Part shown: in pieces, positions 50,950-61,170 of the stretch
Numbering within the stretch: the stretch's first letter is position 1
Layout of the letters: each line of letters opens with the position of its first letter
Origin: Lachnospiraceae bacterium UBA3692
GTDB lineage: Bacteria > Bacillota > Clostridia > Lachnospirales > Lachnospiraceae
Assembly: GCA_002372815.1 (NCBI GenBank)
Contig: DFIR01000023.1
Coordinates: 24,053-88,052 of the forward strand
Direction of reading: 5' to 3'
Length of the DNA stretch: 64,000 nt
The notes under the pieces: generated by a model
What the model was told of the DNA's origin: nothing
Seen by the model: the letters and a program-made list of their open reading frames with translations, nothing else
The model's database searches: none
Position numbers and translations under genes: made by a program

Positions 50950-53232
50950 TCAGTAAGGGCTCTCCGGATCGAAATCGAACTGGTAGTTCACGGGCGGAAC
51001 GCCGCCCGCCGCGCCTCTCTCCGCCAGATCCGCCTCCAGCAGGTCTTTGCAGCGGATCAGTCTGTCATAATCGGTATCTTTGATGTAGAGCACGAACCGG
51101 TAGGTATCCCGGATCCTGCTGATCTGGGCGGCCGCCGGGCCGATCAGGAAGAGATTCCCTTCCTTCGCGCTCAGCAGTTCCCTGGCCCGTCCCGCCTCCG
51201 ACAGGGCTGCGTCCTCCTGCTCCGACTGGATCTGGACCGCCAGCATGTGTCCCGCGGGCGGGTACAGGAGCGCGCTCCGGTAGAGCATCTCCTCCCCGCA
51301 GAACCCCTGATGGTCCTGCGCGGCCGCGTAGCGGATCGCGTAGTGCTCCGGCTGGTAGGTCTGGATCACGACCTCCCCCGGCCTTGTCCCGCGGCCTGCT
51401 CTCCCGGCCGCCTGCGTCAGAAGCTGGAAGGTCCTCTCCGCGGACCGGTAGTCGCCCGCGTACAGGGACAGGTCCGCCAGCAGCGCGCCGACCAGCGTGA
51501 CACCGGGAAAATCATGCCCTTTCACGATCATCTGCGTGCCGACCAGGATATCCGCCTCCTCGTTGGCGAAGGCGGACAGGATCTTCTCATAGCTGCCCTT
51601 GCGGGACGTCGTGTCCGCGTCCAGGCGCAGGATCCGCGCCTGCGGCCACACCTTGTGCAGGTACGCCTCCACCTGTTCCGTGCCCGCGCGGAAGCCGGAG
51701 ATATAGGGCGAGCCGCATTCCGGACACCGCTCCGGCATGCGCTCCGTATAGCCGCAGTAGTGGCAGGTCAGGCGCCCGCCCCTGTGCAGGGACAGCGAGA
51801 CGTCGCAGTGCGGGCACTTCATCACGTGTCCGCAGGACCTGCAGGAGACGAAGCCCGCTGTGCCGCGCCGGTTCAGGAACAGCATGCTCTGCTCCCCTTT
51901 CTCCAGCCGGTCCTCCAGCAGAGAGGCCAGTTTCCTCGAAAGGATGCTGCGGTTGCCGCTGCGCAGTTCCTCCCGCAGGTCCGCCACGTACACCTGCGGA
52001 AGCGTTCCGCCCGTGAGGCGCCTGTCCAGCTCGTACAGCCTGTACTCTCCCCGGCGGGCTCTCTCGTAGGACACCAGTGAAGGCGTGGCGCTGCCGAGCA
52101 CGACGACCGCCCCTTTCCTGCGGGCGATCTCGGCGGCGACGTCCGCCGTGCGGTACTTGGGCATCGACTCGTTCTTGTAGCTGCTCTCGTGCTCCTCGTC
52201 GATCACGATCACCCCGATATGCGGAAACGGGGTGAAAAGAGCGCTTCTCGGCCCGATGATCACGTCGATCTCCCCGCGCCGCGCGCGCTCGCGCTGGTCC
52301 GCCTTCTCCGACTCCGACAGCGAGGAGTTCATGACGGAGACGCGGTCCCCGAAATACTGATAGAAGCGCAGGAGCGTCTGGTAGGTCAGGGCGATCTCCG
52401 GGATCAGCATGACGGCCTGCCGGCCTCTCGCGACGATCTCCCGGATGATGGCGATGTAGACTTCCGTCTTGCCGCTGCCCGTGATCCCGCGGATCAGGCT
52501 CACGCCGCCTCTTCCCGTGTCGAAATCCCGCACGACCGCGTCGGCGATCTCCTGCTGCTGCGGGCTCAGCTGCTTCCGGTCCTCGCGGACCTCCCCGAGG
52601 GAGACCGGATTTCGCAGGACCTGCTCCTCCGTCACCTCCAGGATGCCCTTCGCGCGCATGGCGCGCACTGTGGAGGCCTGGATGTGGAGCTTGGAGACGA
52701 CCAGGGCGTACGGCTGCCGGGGCGTCTTCATCAGTTCCCGGAGCAGGCGCGCCCTCGCGACCTGGTGTTTCTTCTCGAAGGCTTCCAGCAGGGCGGCGGC
52801 ATCTTCCATGGAGACCCGCAGTTCGATCTCCCGGTGGACGGCCGGCTTGCCCGGCTTGCCGGAGGAGAGGACCGTCCTGAGCGCGACGGCCATGGTCGAT
52901 CCGTAGCGCTCGCTCATCCAGGCGGCGATGCCCACCCAGAAGTCGCCGTCCGCTCCGTCCTCCCGGCTCCCTGCCGTCTCTGCCGCGCAGGCGCCGGACC
53001 TGTCCGCCGCCTGCAGCTCCGCGATCTCCTTGATCTGCGCGTCCGGCAGCTCCGACCGGTCGGACAGGCCGATGACATACCCTTTGCGCAGCGTATTCGC
53101 TCTCCCGAACGGGACCGTGACGATGCTGCCGGGCACGACCCGGTCCCGCATCCCCTGCGGGATCCTGTACGTGAACGGGCGGTCCAGCTTCGTATAAGCT
53201 ATGTCGATGATGATCAGGGCGTACTTCTTCAT
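50950..53232 (-). CDS. priA: Primosomal helicase PriA
   Basis: The 760-residue 3'-5' helicase that restarts stalled forks. It has an N-terminal 3'-DNA-binding domain (DRPFTYRIPQGM), Walker A GITGSGKTEVY, the Walker B-type motif VIDEEHESSYK, the eight-cysteine zinc module (CRSCGHVMKCPHC and CHYCGYTERMPERCPECG), and helicase motifs V-VI (QAAGRAGRG). An Ala/Gly/Asp-rich insert of about 25 residues sits near residue 90. The ATG at 53230-53232 lies just after GAGAGGAG. It is 58 bases from both murE and def. Confidence 0.95.
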   Translation of the reverse strand: MKKYALIIIDIAYTKLDRPFTYRIPQGMRDRVVPGSIVTVPFGRANTLRKGYVIGLSDRSELPDAQIKEIAELQAADRSGACAAETAGSREDGADGDFWVGIAAWMSERYGSTMAVALRTVLSSGKPGKPAVHREIELRVSMEDAAALLEAFEKKHQVARARLLRELMKTPRQPYALVVSKLHIQASTVRAMRAKGILEVTEEQVLRNPVSLGEVREDRKQLSPQQQEIADAVVRDFDTGRGGVSLIRGITGSGKTEVYIAIIREIVARGRQAVMLIPEIALTYQTLLRFYQYFGDRVSVMNSSLSESEKADQRERARRGEIDVIIGPRSALFTPFPHIGVIVIDEEHESSYKNESMPKYRTADVAAEIARRKGAVVVLGSATPSLVSYERARRGEYRLYELDRRLTGGTLPQVYVADLREELRSGNRSILSRKLASLLEDRLEKGEQSMLFLNRRGTAGFVSCRSCGHVMKCPHCDVSLSLHRGGRLTCHYCGYTERMPERCPECGSPYISGFRAGTEQVEAYLHKVWPQARILRLDADTTSRKGSYEKILSAFANEEADILVGTQMIVKGHDFPGVTLVGALLADLSLYAGDYRSAERTFQLLTQAAGRAGRGTRPGEVVIQTYQPEHYAIRYAAAQDHQGFCGEEMLYRSALLYPPAGHMLAVQIQSEQEDAALSEAGRARELLSAKEGNLFLIGPAAAQISRIRDTYRFVLYIKDTDYDRLIRCKDLLEADLAERGAAGGVPPVNYQFDFDPESPY

Positions 53233-53290
53233 TCTCTCCTCTCGGGCAGCCGCGGGATCAGCGGGATCCCGGTACCGCCCTCTGCAGGTC

Positions 53291-54820
53291 TCAGCGCGCG
53301 GCCTCCTCCGCAAGGATCTCCTGAATGAGGACGCGCTCGTCCATCGGATACTTCACGCCGCGGATCTCCTGATAGTCCTCATGGCCCTTGCCCGCCAGGA
53401 CGATGATGTCGCCGGGCATCCCGCTGCGGATCGCGTAGCGGATCGCCTCCTTGCGGTCCTGGATCTGGATATAGGCGCCCTTGGTCCGGCGGATCCCGGT
53501 GACGATGTCCTCCATGATCGCGCGCGGCTCCTCATAGCGCGGGTTGTCGCTGGTGATGATGGTGAGATCCGCCTGCCGGCCGCTGACCTCTCCCATCTCG
53601 AAGCGGCGCTGGCGGGAGCGGTTGCCGCCGCACCCGAACACGCAGACAAGCCTGCCGGGCTCGTACTCCCGGAGCGTCTGCAGAAGGCTGTCCAGTGCCA
53701 TCGCGTTGTGCGCGTAGTCGATCATCAGCGTGAACTTGTCCGAGACCTTCACCATCTCGATGCGTCCCTTGACGTGTGTCTGCAGCAGCGCTTTGGCGAT
53801 ATTGTCCGGCGTGACGCCGAAATGTCTGCAGATCGCGATCGCGCAGAGCGCATTGTACACAGAGAATCTGCCCGGGGCGGGGACTTCCGCCTCCATCTCG
53901 ATCAGGCCCTCCGTGCGGAAACGGACGCCGAGTTCCCCGGGCCGGTGTACGAGTTCGATGTCCGTCGCGCGGAGGTCGTTCCCCTCTCCCATGCCGAAGC
54001 GCTCCACCTCACAGGTGCGGTTCTCCAGCACGCGGTCCGCATACGGACTGTCCCCGTTCACGATCCCGACGCGGCACTGCCTGAACAGGAGGCTCTTGCA
54101 GCGCAGGTAGTCCTCAAAATCCTTGTGTTCCGCCGGCCCTATGTGGTCCTCGGAGAGGTTCGTGAAGATGCCGTAGTCAAAGATGAAGCCCTGTGTGCGG
54201 TGCAGCATGAGCGCCTGGGAGGAGACCTCCATCACGACGACCTCCACGCCCGCGTCCGCCATCTCCCGGAAGATCTCCTGCAGGCGCATGGATTCGGGCG
54301 TAGTGGTCGAGGCCGGGATGTGCACGTCCCCGTAGACCGCTTCGATCGTGCCGATCAGACCGACGCGGAAGCCGGCGTTCTCCAGCATCTTCTTGACCAT
54401 ATAGGTCGTGGTGGTCTTTCCTTTCGTGCCGGTGACGCCGATGATCTTCATCTCCTCCGCCGGGTTTCCGTAATAGGCGGCAGAGAGGAAAGCCATCGCG
54501 TAGCGGGAGTCGTGCACTTTCAGGATCACCGGCTCCTCCGCGCCTTCCGGCACCTGGTAGGCGGAGAGATCCAGCGACTTCTGCACCACCAGCGCTCTCG
54601 CCCCGCTCCGGAGGGCCTGCAGCGCATAGTCGTGGCCGTCGCTCCGGGCGCCGACGATGCAGAAGAACAGGCAGCCGTCCGTGATCTTCCGCGAATCGTT
54701 CGTGATGGCGGTGATCTCCGCGGCGCGCAGTCTGCGCACCTGCTCCGGATCGGTGACCGGCTCCCCCGTCAGTGTTTCAAAGTGATAATCCAGTCTCTGT
54801 GCAAGCTGCGAGATTTTCAT
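53291..54820 (-). CDS. murE: UDP-MurNAc-tripeptide ligase MurE (meso-DAP type)
   Basis: MurE adds the third amino acid to UDP-MurNAc-dipeptide. The 509-residue product has the ATP loop GVTGTKGKTTTTYM, ASTTTPES, MEVSSQAL and the DNPR motif (SDNPRYEEP) that marks meso-diaminopimelate rather than lysine specificity. The ATG is at 54818-54820, seven bases after the recJ stop. It is separated by more than 20 kb from the dcw cluster that carries mraY and murD. Confidence 0.96.
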   Translation of the reverse strand: MKISQLAQRLDYHFETLTGEPVTDPEQVRRLRAAEITAITNDSRKITDGCLFFCIVGARSDGHDYALQALRSGARALVVQKSLDLSAYQVPEGAEEPVILKVHDSRYAMAFLSAAYYGNPAEEMKIIGVTGTKGKTTTTYMVKKMLENAGFRVGLIGTIEAVYGDVHIPASTTTPESMRLQEIFREMADAGVEVVVMEVSSQALMLHRTQGFIFDYGIFTNLSEDHIGPAEHKDFEDYLRCKSLLFRQCRVGIVNGDSPYADRVLENRTCEVERFGMGEGNDLRATDIELVHRPGELGVRFRTEGLIEMEAEVPAPGRFSVYNALCAIAICRHFGVTPDNIAKALLQTHVKGRIEMVKVSDKFTLMIDYAHNAMALDSLLQTLREYEPGRLVCVFGCGGNRSRQRRFEMGEVSGRQADLTIITSDNPRYEEPRAIMEDIVTGIRRTKGAYIQIQDRKEAIRYAIRSGMPGDIIVLAGKGHEDYQEIRGVKYPMDERVLIQEILAEEAAR

Positions 54821-54827
54821 AATGGTC

Positions 54828-56660
54828 CTACCCCTCTCTTCTGCTGAACCGGAAGTCCCTGATCGTGAACTGCAGCTGTCTCTGCCCGTTCCATTCATGG
54901 ATCTCCGGGCTGTAGACGGCATCGATGCAGACATCTCCGTGTCCCGATATCAGTCTCTCATATGCTTCCGCCGGGCAGGCCTCCAGGAACTGCTCCCTGA
55001 AAGCGCCCTCTTCGCAAAAATGCACCATCTCGATCCGCCGCCCCGCGCTGTCCGTCCCGGACAGCCGCAGCACGTTCCGGTTCCTGCCCACCGCGCGGAG
55101 CCTCTGCAGACGGACACTGCGCGTGACGAGCAGCGGGCGCGGGTTGCGCGTGCCGCAGGGCTCCAGCATCTCAAATTCCCCGACGATCCTCTCCGTGAGC
55201 AGCCCGGGCGGCAGTTCCATGTCGATCCGGACCGTCTCCGTGAGATCCTGCTCCGTGAGTCCGCACTGGTCGTTCAGGCGTCTCCGGAAGGCGTCGATGT
55301 TCTCCTCCGCAAGCGCCAGTCCGGCGGCCATGGCGTGCCCGCCGAAGCGGATCAGCAGATCACTGCAGCGGTTCAGCGCGTCGTACATGTGATAGGCCTC
55401 CACGCTGCGGCCGGATCCCTTGACCTCTCCCCGCTCCGTGGATGTCAGCACGAACGTCGGTCTGTAGAACTGCTCCTTGATCTTGCCCGCGATGATCCCC
55501 GCCAGGGATTCATGGCAGTCCGGCAGGTAGATCACGAGGACCCGGTCCCCGGTCATTCCCTGCTCCAGGACCTGTTCTCTCGCCCGCTCCACGCCCTGCG
55601 CCGTCATGGTCTTGCGGTTGTCGTTCAGGTCGCGCAGCATCTGCGCTGTCCGCAGCGCCTCCGAGGGATCCGTCTCCTGGAACATCCCGAGCGCGGTCTC
55701 CGCGCTGTCCAGGCGTCCGGTGGCATTGAGACACGGCCCGAGGATAAAACCGGCGTGATACCCTCTCAGCGCCGTCCCCCGAAGTCCGTTCACGTCGATG
55801 AGCGAACGCATCCCGACATTGTCCGTCTCAGCAGCCGCCAGCAGTCCCCGCTTCACCATCACGCGGTTCTCGTCCCGGAGGGGCATGACATCGCAGACCG
55901 TCGCCAGCCCGCAGAAAGCCTCCAGCTCCGTCCGGTAGGCGCTGCTCCGCAGTTCCTCTCTCTCCGGAAACCTGTCTCCGAGCAGCAGGCACAGTTTCCA
56001 TGCCACCGCCGCGCCGCAGATCTCCGGATATGGATAGGCCGGGGCACCCCCGTCTTCCGAAGGGCGCTTCGGGTCCACCACGGCCGCTGCCCTGGGCAGC
56101 ACGTACTGCCTTCCTTCCTCCGTCTCATTGTAGGGGATCTCGTGGTGGTCGGTGACGACCACAGTGAGTCCCAGTTCCGCCGCCGTCTCCAGCGGTGCGG
56201 CAGCCGCGATCCCGTTGTCGCAGGTCACGATGAGCTTCACGCCGTCCGCCGCCGCTTCCCGGACGATCCTCTCGCTGATGCCGTAGCCGTCCCGGATCCT
56301 GTGCGGAAGCACCGTATTCGCGTCGCCTCCCATTGCCCGCAGTGCGCGCCACAGGATGAAGGCGCTGCAGATCCCGTCCACGTCGTAGTCCCCTACGATC
56401 CGGATCTTCTCACCGGCCCGGATCGAGCGCTCGATCACCTCTGCCGCCTTCTCCGCGTCCGGAAGAAGCTTCGGGTCGTGCAGAAGTGTCTCCGGACAGT
56501 ACAGGAACCCTTCCATGGCAGCCGCCCCGGTCACGTCCCGGTTGCGGATGATCCGCGCGAGCACCTGTGAGATCCCGAGCTGTGCCGCAATGCCCCGGAA
56601 ATCATCCTTTTTGTTGTAGACGACCCACCTTCTGGGCCGCCCGGCCGTCAGATCCGGCAT
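54828..56660 (-). CDS. recJ: Single-stranded-DNA-specific exonuclease RecJ
   Basis: A DHH-family 5'-3' exonuclease of 610 residues used in recombination and mismatch repair. The metal-site motifs are VGDYDVDGICSA, TCDNGIAA, VTDHHEI, ILGPCLNATGRLDSA, and the DHHA1-type segment RFGGHAMAAGL; a C-terminal OB fold follows. The ATG at 56658-56660 (MPDLTAG) has GGAGG six bases upstream; an in-frame ATG four codons earlier is less well placed. Confidence 0.95.
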   Translation of the reverse strand: MPDLTAGRPRRWVVYNKKDDFRGIAAQLGISQVLARIIRNRDVTGAAAMEGFLYCPETLLHDPKLLPDAEKAAEVIERSIRAGEKIRIVGDYDVDGICSAFILWRALRAMGGDANTVLPHRIRDGYGISERIVREAAADGVKLIVTCDNGIAAAAPLETAAELGLTVVVTDHHEIPYNETEEGRQYVLPRAAAVVDPKRPSEDGGAPAYPYPEICGAAVAWKLCLLLGDRFPEREELRSSAYRTELEAFCGLATVCDVMPLRDENRVMVKRGLLAAAETDNVGMRSLIDVNGLRGTALRGYHAGFILGPCLNATGRLDSAETALGMFQETDPSEALRTAQMLRDLNDNRKTMTAQGVERAREQVLEQGMTGDRVLVIYLPDCHESLAGIIAGKIKEQFYRPTFVLTSTERGEVKGSGRSVEAYHMYDALNRCSDLLIRFGGHAMAAGLALAEENIDAFRRRLNDQCGLTEQDLTETVRIDMELPPGLLTERIVGEFEMLEPCGTRNPRPLLVTRSVRLQRLRAVGRNRNVLRLSGTDSAGRRIEMVHFCEEGAFREQFLEACPAEAYERLISGHGDVCIDAVYSPEIHEWNGQRQLQFTIRDFRFSRREG

Positions 56661-56699
56661 GCGTCCTCCCATCCGTCCATACCGCGCGTAAACTGGAAA

Positions 56700-56722
56700 G
56701 GGAGGATGCGCAGCATCCTCCC
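56700..56722 (-). terminator. Hairpin downstream of secDF
   Basis: A perfect 10-bp GC-rich stem (56700-56709 with 56713-56722) with a three-base loop, 21 bases past the secDF stop; only a short T-tract follows. Confidence 0.5.
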
Positions 56723-56743
56723 CGTTTCATCATCAGGAAGCAG

Positions 56744-59125
56744 TCAGATCACTGTCTTGGCCTTGTTGCGGGCCTCGACTTCCTTCTGCCGCAGTGCCTT
56801 TCGTTCCTTCTTGGAAAGGTGCGGATTATAGTCTTCTCTGTCGGTTCTGCCGCCCTGCTTCGGAGCGCTCTCCGACTTGCCGGCGCCGAGGCGTCCGCGG
56901 AGCATGTACCAGATCGGACCGGCAAGGCAGACGGAGGAGAATCCGCCGGCGATGATGCCCGTCATGATCGGGAGCGCGAACTCCTTAACGGTAGCGACAC
57001 CGAAGATATAAAGCGTCAGCACCATGAAGAACGTCGTCAGAGACGTGAAAACACTTCTTGTCAGCGTCTGCGTGATGCTCCTGTCGACGATCTCCTCGAG
57101 AGGCTGTCCGGCGCGCCGGATCTCCAGGTTCTCGCGGATGCGGTCGAAGATGACGATGGTCGCGTTGATCGAATAACCGACGATCGTCAGCATGCAGGCG
57201 ATGAAGGTGCTGCCGACGCTGATCCGGAGGATCGCGTAGGCCGCAAGCACCACCAGGGTGTCATGCGCGAGGCAGAGCACGGAGGATGCGCCGAAGCGGA
57301 TATCCTTGAACCGGAACCAGATGTAGATGAGCATCAGGATCAGCGCCACGATGACCGCGACGACCGCGTCGCGCTTCATCTCACCGCTGATGGTCGAGCT
57401 GATGGTCTCCGAAGTCACGCTGTCCTTGTCGACGCCGAACTTCTCCACCAGCTGGTTGGCGATCTCGGTACTCTGTTCCGTTGAAAGCTCGCCGGTCTTG
57501 AAGATGACTTCGTTCGTGCCCGCGACCTTCTGCACCTGCACCGTCGCGTTGCCCGTCACCTCACGGAACAGCGGGACCACCTCGCTGTTGAGGGTCTCCA
57601 GATCCTTGGATTCATTGAACGTCACATTCGTGGAAGTGCCGCCCACGAAATCCAGGCTCAGGTTCAGCGCGCTGCCGCCCGCCGCGTGGACGCCCATGGC
57701 GATCAGGCCGGCGATGATCACGGCCGCGCCGATGCCCATGAAGGTCTTTCTGTTGCGGACGAAGGGGATATCTTTCTGCTCCTTCGCCCGGCCGTAGAAC
57801 TTCTCATCTTTGAAGCCCAGCGCATAGAAGATGTTCATCAGGAAGCGCGTCACGAACAGCGCCGTCACCATGGACAGGATGATACCGATCGCGAGCGTAT
57901 AGGCAAATCCCTTGACCGTTCCGCTTCCGAGGAAAGCCAGCACCGCGGCTGCGATCAGTGTGGTCACGTTGCCGTCGATGATCGCGGAGAGGGCCTTGTT
58001 GAAGCCGCTGCCCATCGCCTGCCGCACAGTCTTGCCGGCCGCGATCTCCTCACGGATACGGGCGAAAATGATGACGTTCGCATCAACTGCCATACCGATG
58101 GAAAGCAGGATGCCCGCGATACCGGGAAGCGTCAGTGTGATATTGAAACCGTTCAGCACGAGCGCGATCAGCAGGCAGTAGATGCAGAGCGCGATGCTCG
58201 CGCAGAGGCCGGGGATCAGGTATGCGCCGATCATGAAGAGGATGACAAGCCCGAAGCCTAGCATACCGGCCTTCTTGCTCGTTGCGATCGCGTCCTGTCC
58301 GAGCTGCGCGCCGACGATCTGGGAGCGCAGTCTCTCCAGTTCCACCTTCAGGCCGCCGATGCGGATGGTCGAGGCGAGATTTCTCGCGCTGTCGATGTCG
58401 GTCTCGCCGGTGATGACGGCGCGGCCGTCGGTGATGGCCGCCTGGACGTTGGGAACGCTGATGAAGTGCCCGTCATAGTAGATGCCGATGCTCTCGCCGG
58501 CCGCAAAGGCCTTCGTCGTGGCGTCCGCGAACTTGGCCTTGCCCTCTTCCGTGAAGACCAGGGAGACGACGATCTGCTGGTTGCCCATGCTGTCGTTCTG
58601 GTAGCCCGCCTGCGCGTCCGCGACATCGGTGCCGGAGAGGACCGCGTCGCCGGTGGCGATCACGTCTTCGAGACTTCTGGTCAGGACATACACGATCTGG
58701 CCGTCTTCGGTGATGCCGAGCTGGTAGTTCTGGTTGCCGCTCTCATCCGTCTGGCGGATGAAATAGAGGGAACCGGGACGTCCGAGATCCTCAAGGATCT
58801 GGTTCGTCTCCGCGACGCCCGAAACGCCGGGGATCTCGATATTGATACGGTCGTTCCCTTCGGTGTACACCTGCGCTTCCGTGCTGTACCCGGTCACGCG
58901 CTGCTGCAGCTTGTAGACGGTGTCCGCCATATCTTCGGCCGAAGGAGCCTCGTCCCCCGTCGCCTGGTAGGTGATGCTGGCGCCGCCCGCCAGATCCAGG
59001 CCGAGCTTGATGTTGTGGTAGGAGCCTCTGTGCCCCTTGCCGAACCCGACCAGTGCCGTATAAGCCATCAGCGCCGTAATGGCCGCCGTGATGATCAACG
59101 CAATGACCGCTCTGGATTTCTTCAT
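56744..59125 (-). CDS. secDF: Fused protein translocase subunit SecDF
   Basis: A 793-residue fusion of SecD and SecF, with twelve membrane helices, that uses the proton gradient to pull secreted proteins from SecYEG. The SecD half has GLDLAGGASITYQ, the P1 head, and GMAVDANVIIFARIREE; the SecF half has LDFVGGTSTNVTF and VGYSINATIVIFDRIRENL. Fusion is usual in Firmicutes. I chose the ATG at 59123-59125 behind AAGGAAG; a TTG seven codons upstream is possible. A basic, Lys/Arg-rich tail ends the protein. Confidence 0.96.
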   Translation of the reverse strand: MKKSRAVIALIITAAITALMAYTALVGFGKGHRGSYHNIKLGLDLAGGASITYQATGDEAPSAEDMADTVYKLQQRVTGYSTEAQVYTEGNDRINIEIPGVSGVAETNQILEDLGRPGSLYFIRQTDESGNQNYQLGITEDGQIVYVLTRSLEDVIATGDAVLSGTDVADAQAGYQNDSMGNQQIVVSLVFTEEGKAKFADATTKAFAAGESIGIYYDGHFISVPNVQAAITDGRAVITGETDIDSARNLASTIRIGGLKVELERLRSQIVGAQLGQDAIATSKKAGMLGFGLVILFMIGAYLIPGLCASIALCIYCLLIALVLNGFNITLTLPGIAGILLSIGMAVDANVIIFARIREEIAAGKTVRQAMGSGFNKALSAIIDGNVTTLIAAAVLAFLGSGTVKGFAYTLAIGIILSMVTALFVTRFLMNIFYALGFKDEKFYGRAKEQKDIPFVRNRKTFMGIGAAVIIAGLIAMGVHAAGGSALNLSLDFVGGTSTNVTFNESKDLETLNSEVVPLFREVTGNATVQVQKVAGTNEVIFKTGELSTEQSTEIANQLVEKFGVDKDSVTSETISSTISGEMKRDAVVAVIVALILMLIYIWFRFKDIRFGASSVLCLAHDTLVVLAAYAILRISVGSTFIACMLTIVGYSINATIVIFDRIRENLEIRRAGQPLEEIVDRSITQTLTRSVFTSLTTFFMVLTLYIFGVATVKEFALPIMTGIIAGGFSSVCLAGPIWYMLRGRLGAGKSESAPKQGGRTDREDYNPHLSKKERKALRQKEVEARNKAKTVI

Positions 59126-59218
59126 TTGCACTACTTCCTTCTTCAACCTGCTGTTATGTTGCGTCTGTGCTCTCTGCAGAGCACGAAAATTTGCCGTGCA
59201 GAATGCACAGCCTTGGAA

Positions 59219-59247
59219 ATTATAGCACAGTTTCCCTCATGTGGAAA
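59219..59247 (-). promoter_or_regulatory. Likely secDF promoter
   Basis: TTTCCA (59242-59247, minus strand), 17 bases, TATAAT (59219-59224). The 90-base leader contains a small hairpin (GTGCTCT/AGAGCAC, 59167-59184). Confidence 0.6.
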
Positions 59248-59260
59248 CATTTTTGTGGAT

Positions 59261-61057
59261 TCATTCCTCCGCCGGCCGGACGATCGCAATGGAGAGTTCC
59301 TCCAGCTGCTTGTCGTCGACGACGTTGGGCGCCTCGCTCATCAGGTCGACGGCGTCCTTGTTCTTCGGGAAGGCCATCACGTCGCGGATGCTGTCCGCGC
59401 CGGTCAGCAGCATCACGAACCGGTCGACGCCGTATGCGAGGCCCGCGTGCGGCGGTACGCCGTACTTGAACGCGGTCAGAAGGAAGCCGAACTTCTCCTG
59501 CGCCTCCTCCTGCGTCAGGCCGATCACGGAGAACATCTTCTCCTGGATGTCGTTCTGGTGGATACGGACACTGCCGCCGCCCAGTTCGACGCCGTTGAGG
59601 ACGATGTCATAGGCCTTCGCCCGCACGGCACCGGGATCCGAATCGATCAGGTGCCAGTCCTCTTCCATCGGCATGGTGAAAGGATGGTGCATGGCGACGA
59701 AGCGGGACTCCTCCTCGGACCACTCGAGCAGCGGGAATTCCACGACCCAGAGGAAATTGAACTTCGTGTGATCGATGAGCCCGAGCTCCTCGCCCAGGCG
59801 CAGGCGCAGCGCGCCAAGCACGTTCCACACGATCCCGTTCTTATCGGCGGCGAAGAACAGCAGGTCGCCCTTCTCGGCGCCCATGCGCTCGCAGATCGCC
59901 TGCAGCTCCTCTTCCTTCATAAATTTGGCGAAGGAGCACTTGATGCTGCCGTCCTCCTTCAGCGCGAGGTACGGCAGGCCCTTGGCGCCGTTGCCCTTGG
60001 CCATGTCGGTCAGCGCATCGATCTTCTTGCGGGCCATGCCGGCCTGCCCCTTCACGTTGATCGCGCGGACAGAGCACCCCGGCTTCGAGGCCGCCTCCGC
60101 GAACACGCCGAAGCCGCACCCGGCGGTCAGGTCCGAGAGATCCTTCAGCTTCATCCCGAAGCGGGTGTCGGGCTTGTCGCTGCCGTAATCGTTCATCGCG
60201 TCGATCCAGCGCATGCGGGGCAGCGGCAGCTGCACCTCCTCGCCGATCGCCTTCTTACAGACATACTGGATCAGCCGCTCGTTGACGTCCAGGACGTCCT
60301 CGACATCCACGAAGGAGAGCTCCATGTCCGCCTGCGTGAATTCCGGCTGGCGGTCCGCACGGAGGTCCTCGTCGCGGAAGCACTTCGCGATCTGGAAATA
60401 GCGGTCATAGCCGGCGCACATCAGCAGCTGCTTGAAGAGCTGCGGGGACTGCGGCAGCGCGTAGAAATTGCCGGGATGGACACGGCTGGGCACGAGATAG
60501 TCCCTGGCGCCTTCCGGCGTGGACTTGCACAGGATGGGCGTCTCGATCTCGAGGAAGCCCTCCGCGCTCATGAACTCGCGCATATACTGGATGATCTTCG
60601 AGCGGAGGATGATGCGTCTCTGCATATCCGGTCTGCGGAGGTCCAGGCTCCTGTATTTCAGGCGCAGCTCCTCGCGCGTATTGATCCCTTCCGCGATATG
60701 GAACGGCGGCGTCTCGGACTCAGAGAGGATCCTCGTCTCGCGGACATGCACTTCGATCGCGCCGGTCGCCAGATTCGTGTTGACCGCGCCGTCCCTGCGC
60801 CGCACGACACCCACGGCCGCGACGACGAACTCCGCGCGCATGCGCGCAGCCTTGGCAAAGTTCTCCGCTCCGCAGGCATCCTCCTCATAGATCAGCTGGA
60901 TCACGCCGCTGCGGTCCCGGAGGTCTACGAACACGATGCTGCCCTTGTTCCTCTGCTTCTGGACCCAGCCCATCACGGTGACTGTCTGTCCTATATTCTG
61001 TTCCGAAAGCTCCGCGCATCTGCAGGTGCGCGACAGCCCCTTCATGGATTCCGCCAT
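59261..61057 (-). CDS. aspS: Aspartyl-tRNA synthetase
   Basis: A class II synthetase of 598 residues, the bacterial-type length with the GAD insertion domain. It has the OB-fold anticodon-binding domain first (VTVMGWVQKQRNKG), motif 2 (FRDEDLRADRQPEFTQ) and motif 3 (GLAYGVDRFVMLLTG). GGGGCAGAA precedes the ATG. Whether it is strict for Asp or also charges tRNA-Asn cannot be decided by eye. It lies 135 bases upstream of secDF on the same strand. Confidence 0.97.
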   Translation of the reverse strand: MAESMKGLSRTCRCAELSEQNIGQTVTVMGWVQKQRNKGSIVFVDLRDRSGVIQLIYEEDACGAENFAKAARMRAEFVVAAVGVVRRRDGAVNTNLATGAIEVHVRETRILSESETPPFHIAEGINTREELRLKYRSLDLRRPDMQRRIILRSKIIQYMREFMSAEGFLEIETPILCKSTPEGARDYLVPSRVHPGNFYALPQSPQLFKQLLMCAGYDRYFQIAKCFRDEDLRADRQPEFTQADMELSFVDVEDVLDVNERLIQYVCKKAIGEEVQLPLPRMRWIDAMNDYGSDKPDTRFGMKLKDLSDLTAGCGFGVFAEAASKPGCSVRAINVKGQAGMARKKIDALTDMAKGNGAKGLPYLALKEDGSIKCSFAKFMKEEELQAICERMGAEKGDLLFFAADKNGIVWNVLGALRLRLGEELGLIDHTKFNFLWVVEFPLLEWSEEESRFVAMHHPFTMPMEEDWHLIDSDPGAVRAKAYDIVLNGVELGGGSVRIHQNDIQEKMFSVIGLTQEEAQEKFGFLLTAFKYGVPPHAGLAYGVDRFVMLLTGADSIRDVMAFPKNKDAVDLMSEAPNVVDDKQLEELSIAIVRPAEE

Positions 61058-61170
61058 TTCTGCCCCTTTCCGTCTGCCGCACGGTCATGCGGCATCTTTC
61101 GATCTTAGTCTCCGGCTCCGCGTCATGCCCTGCAAACTTTGCATTTCCCGCGGATGCCTAATCATTGATT

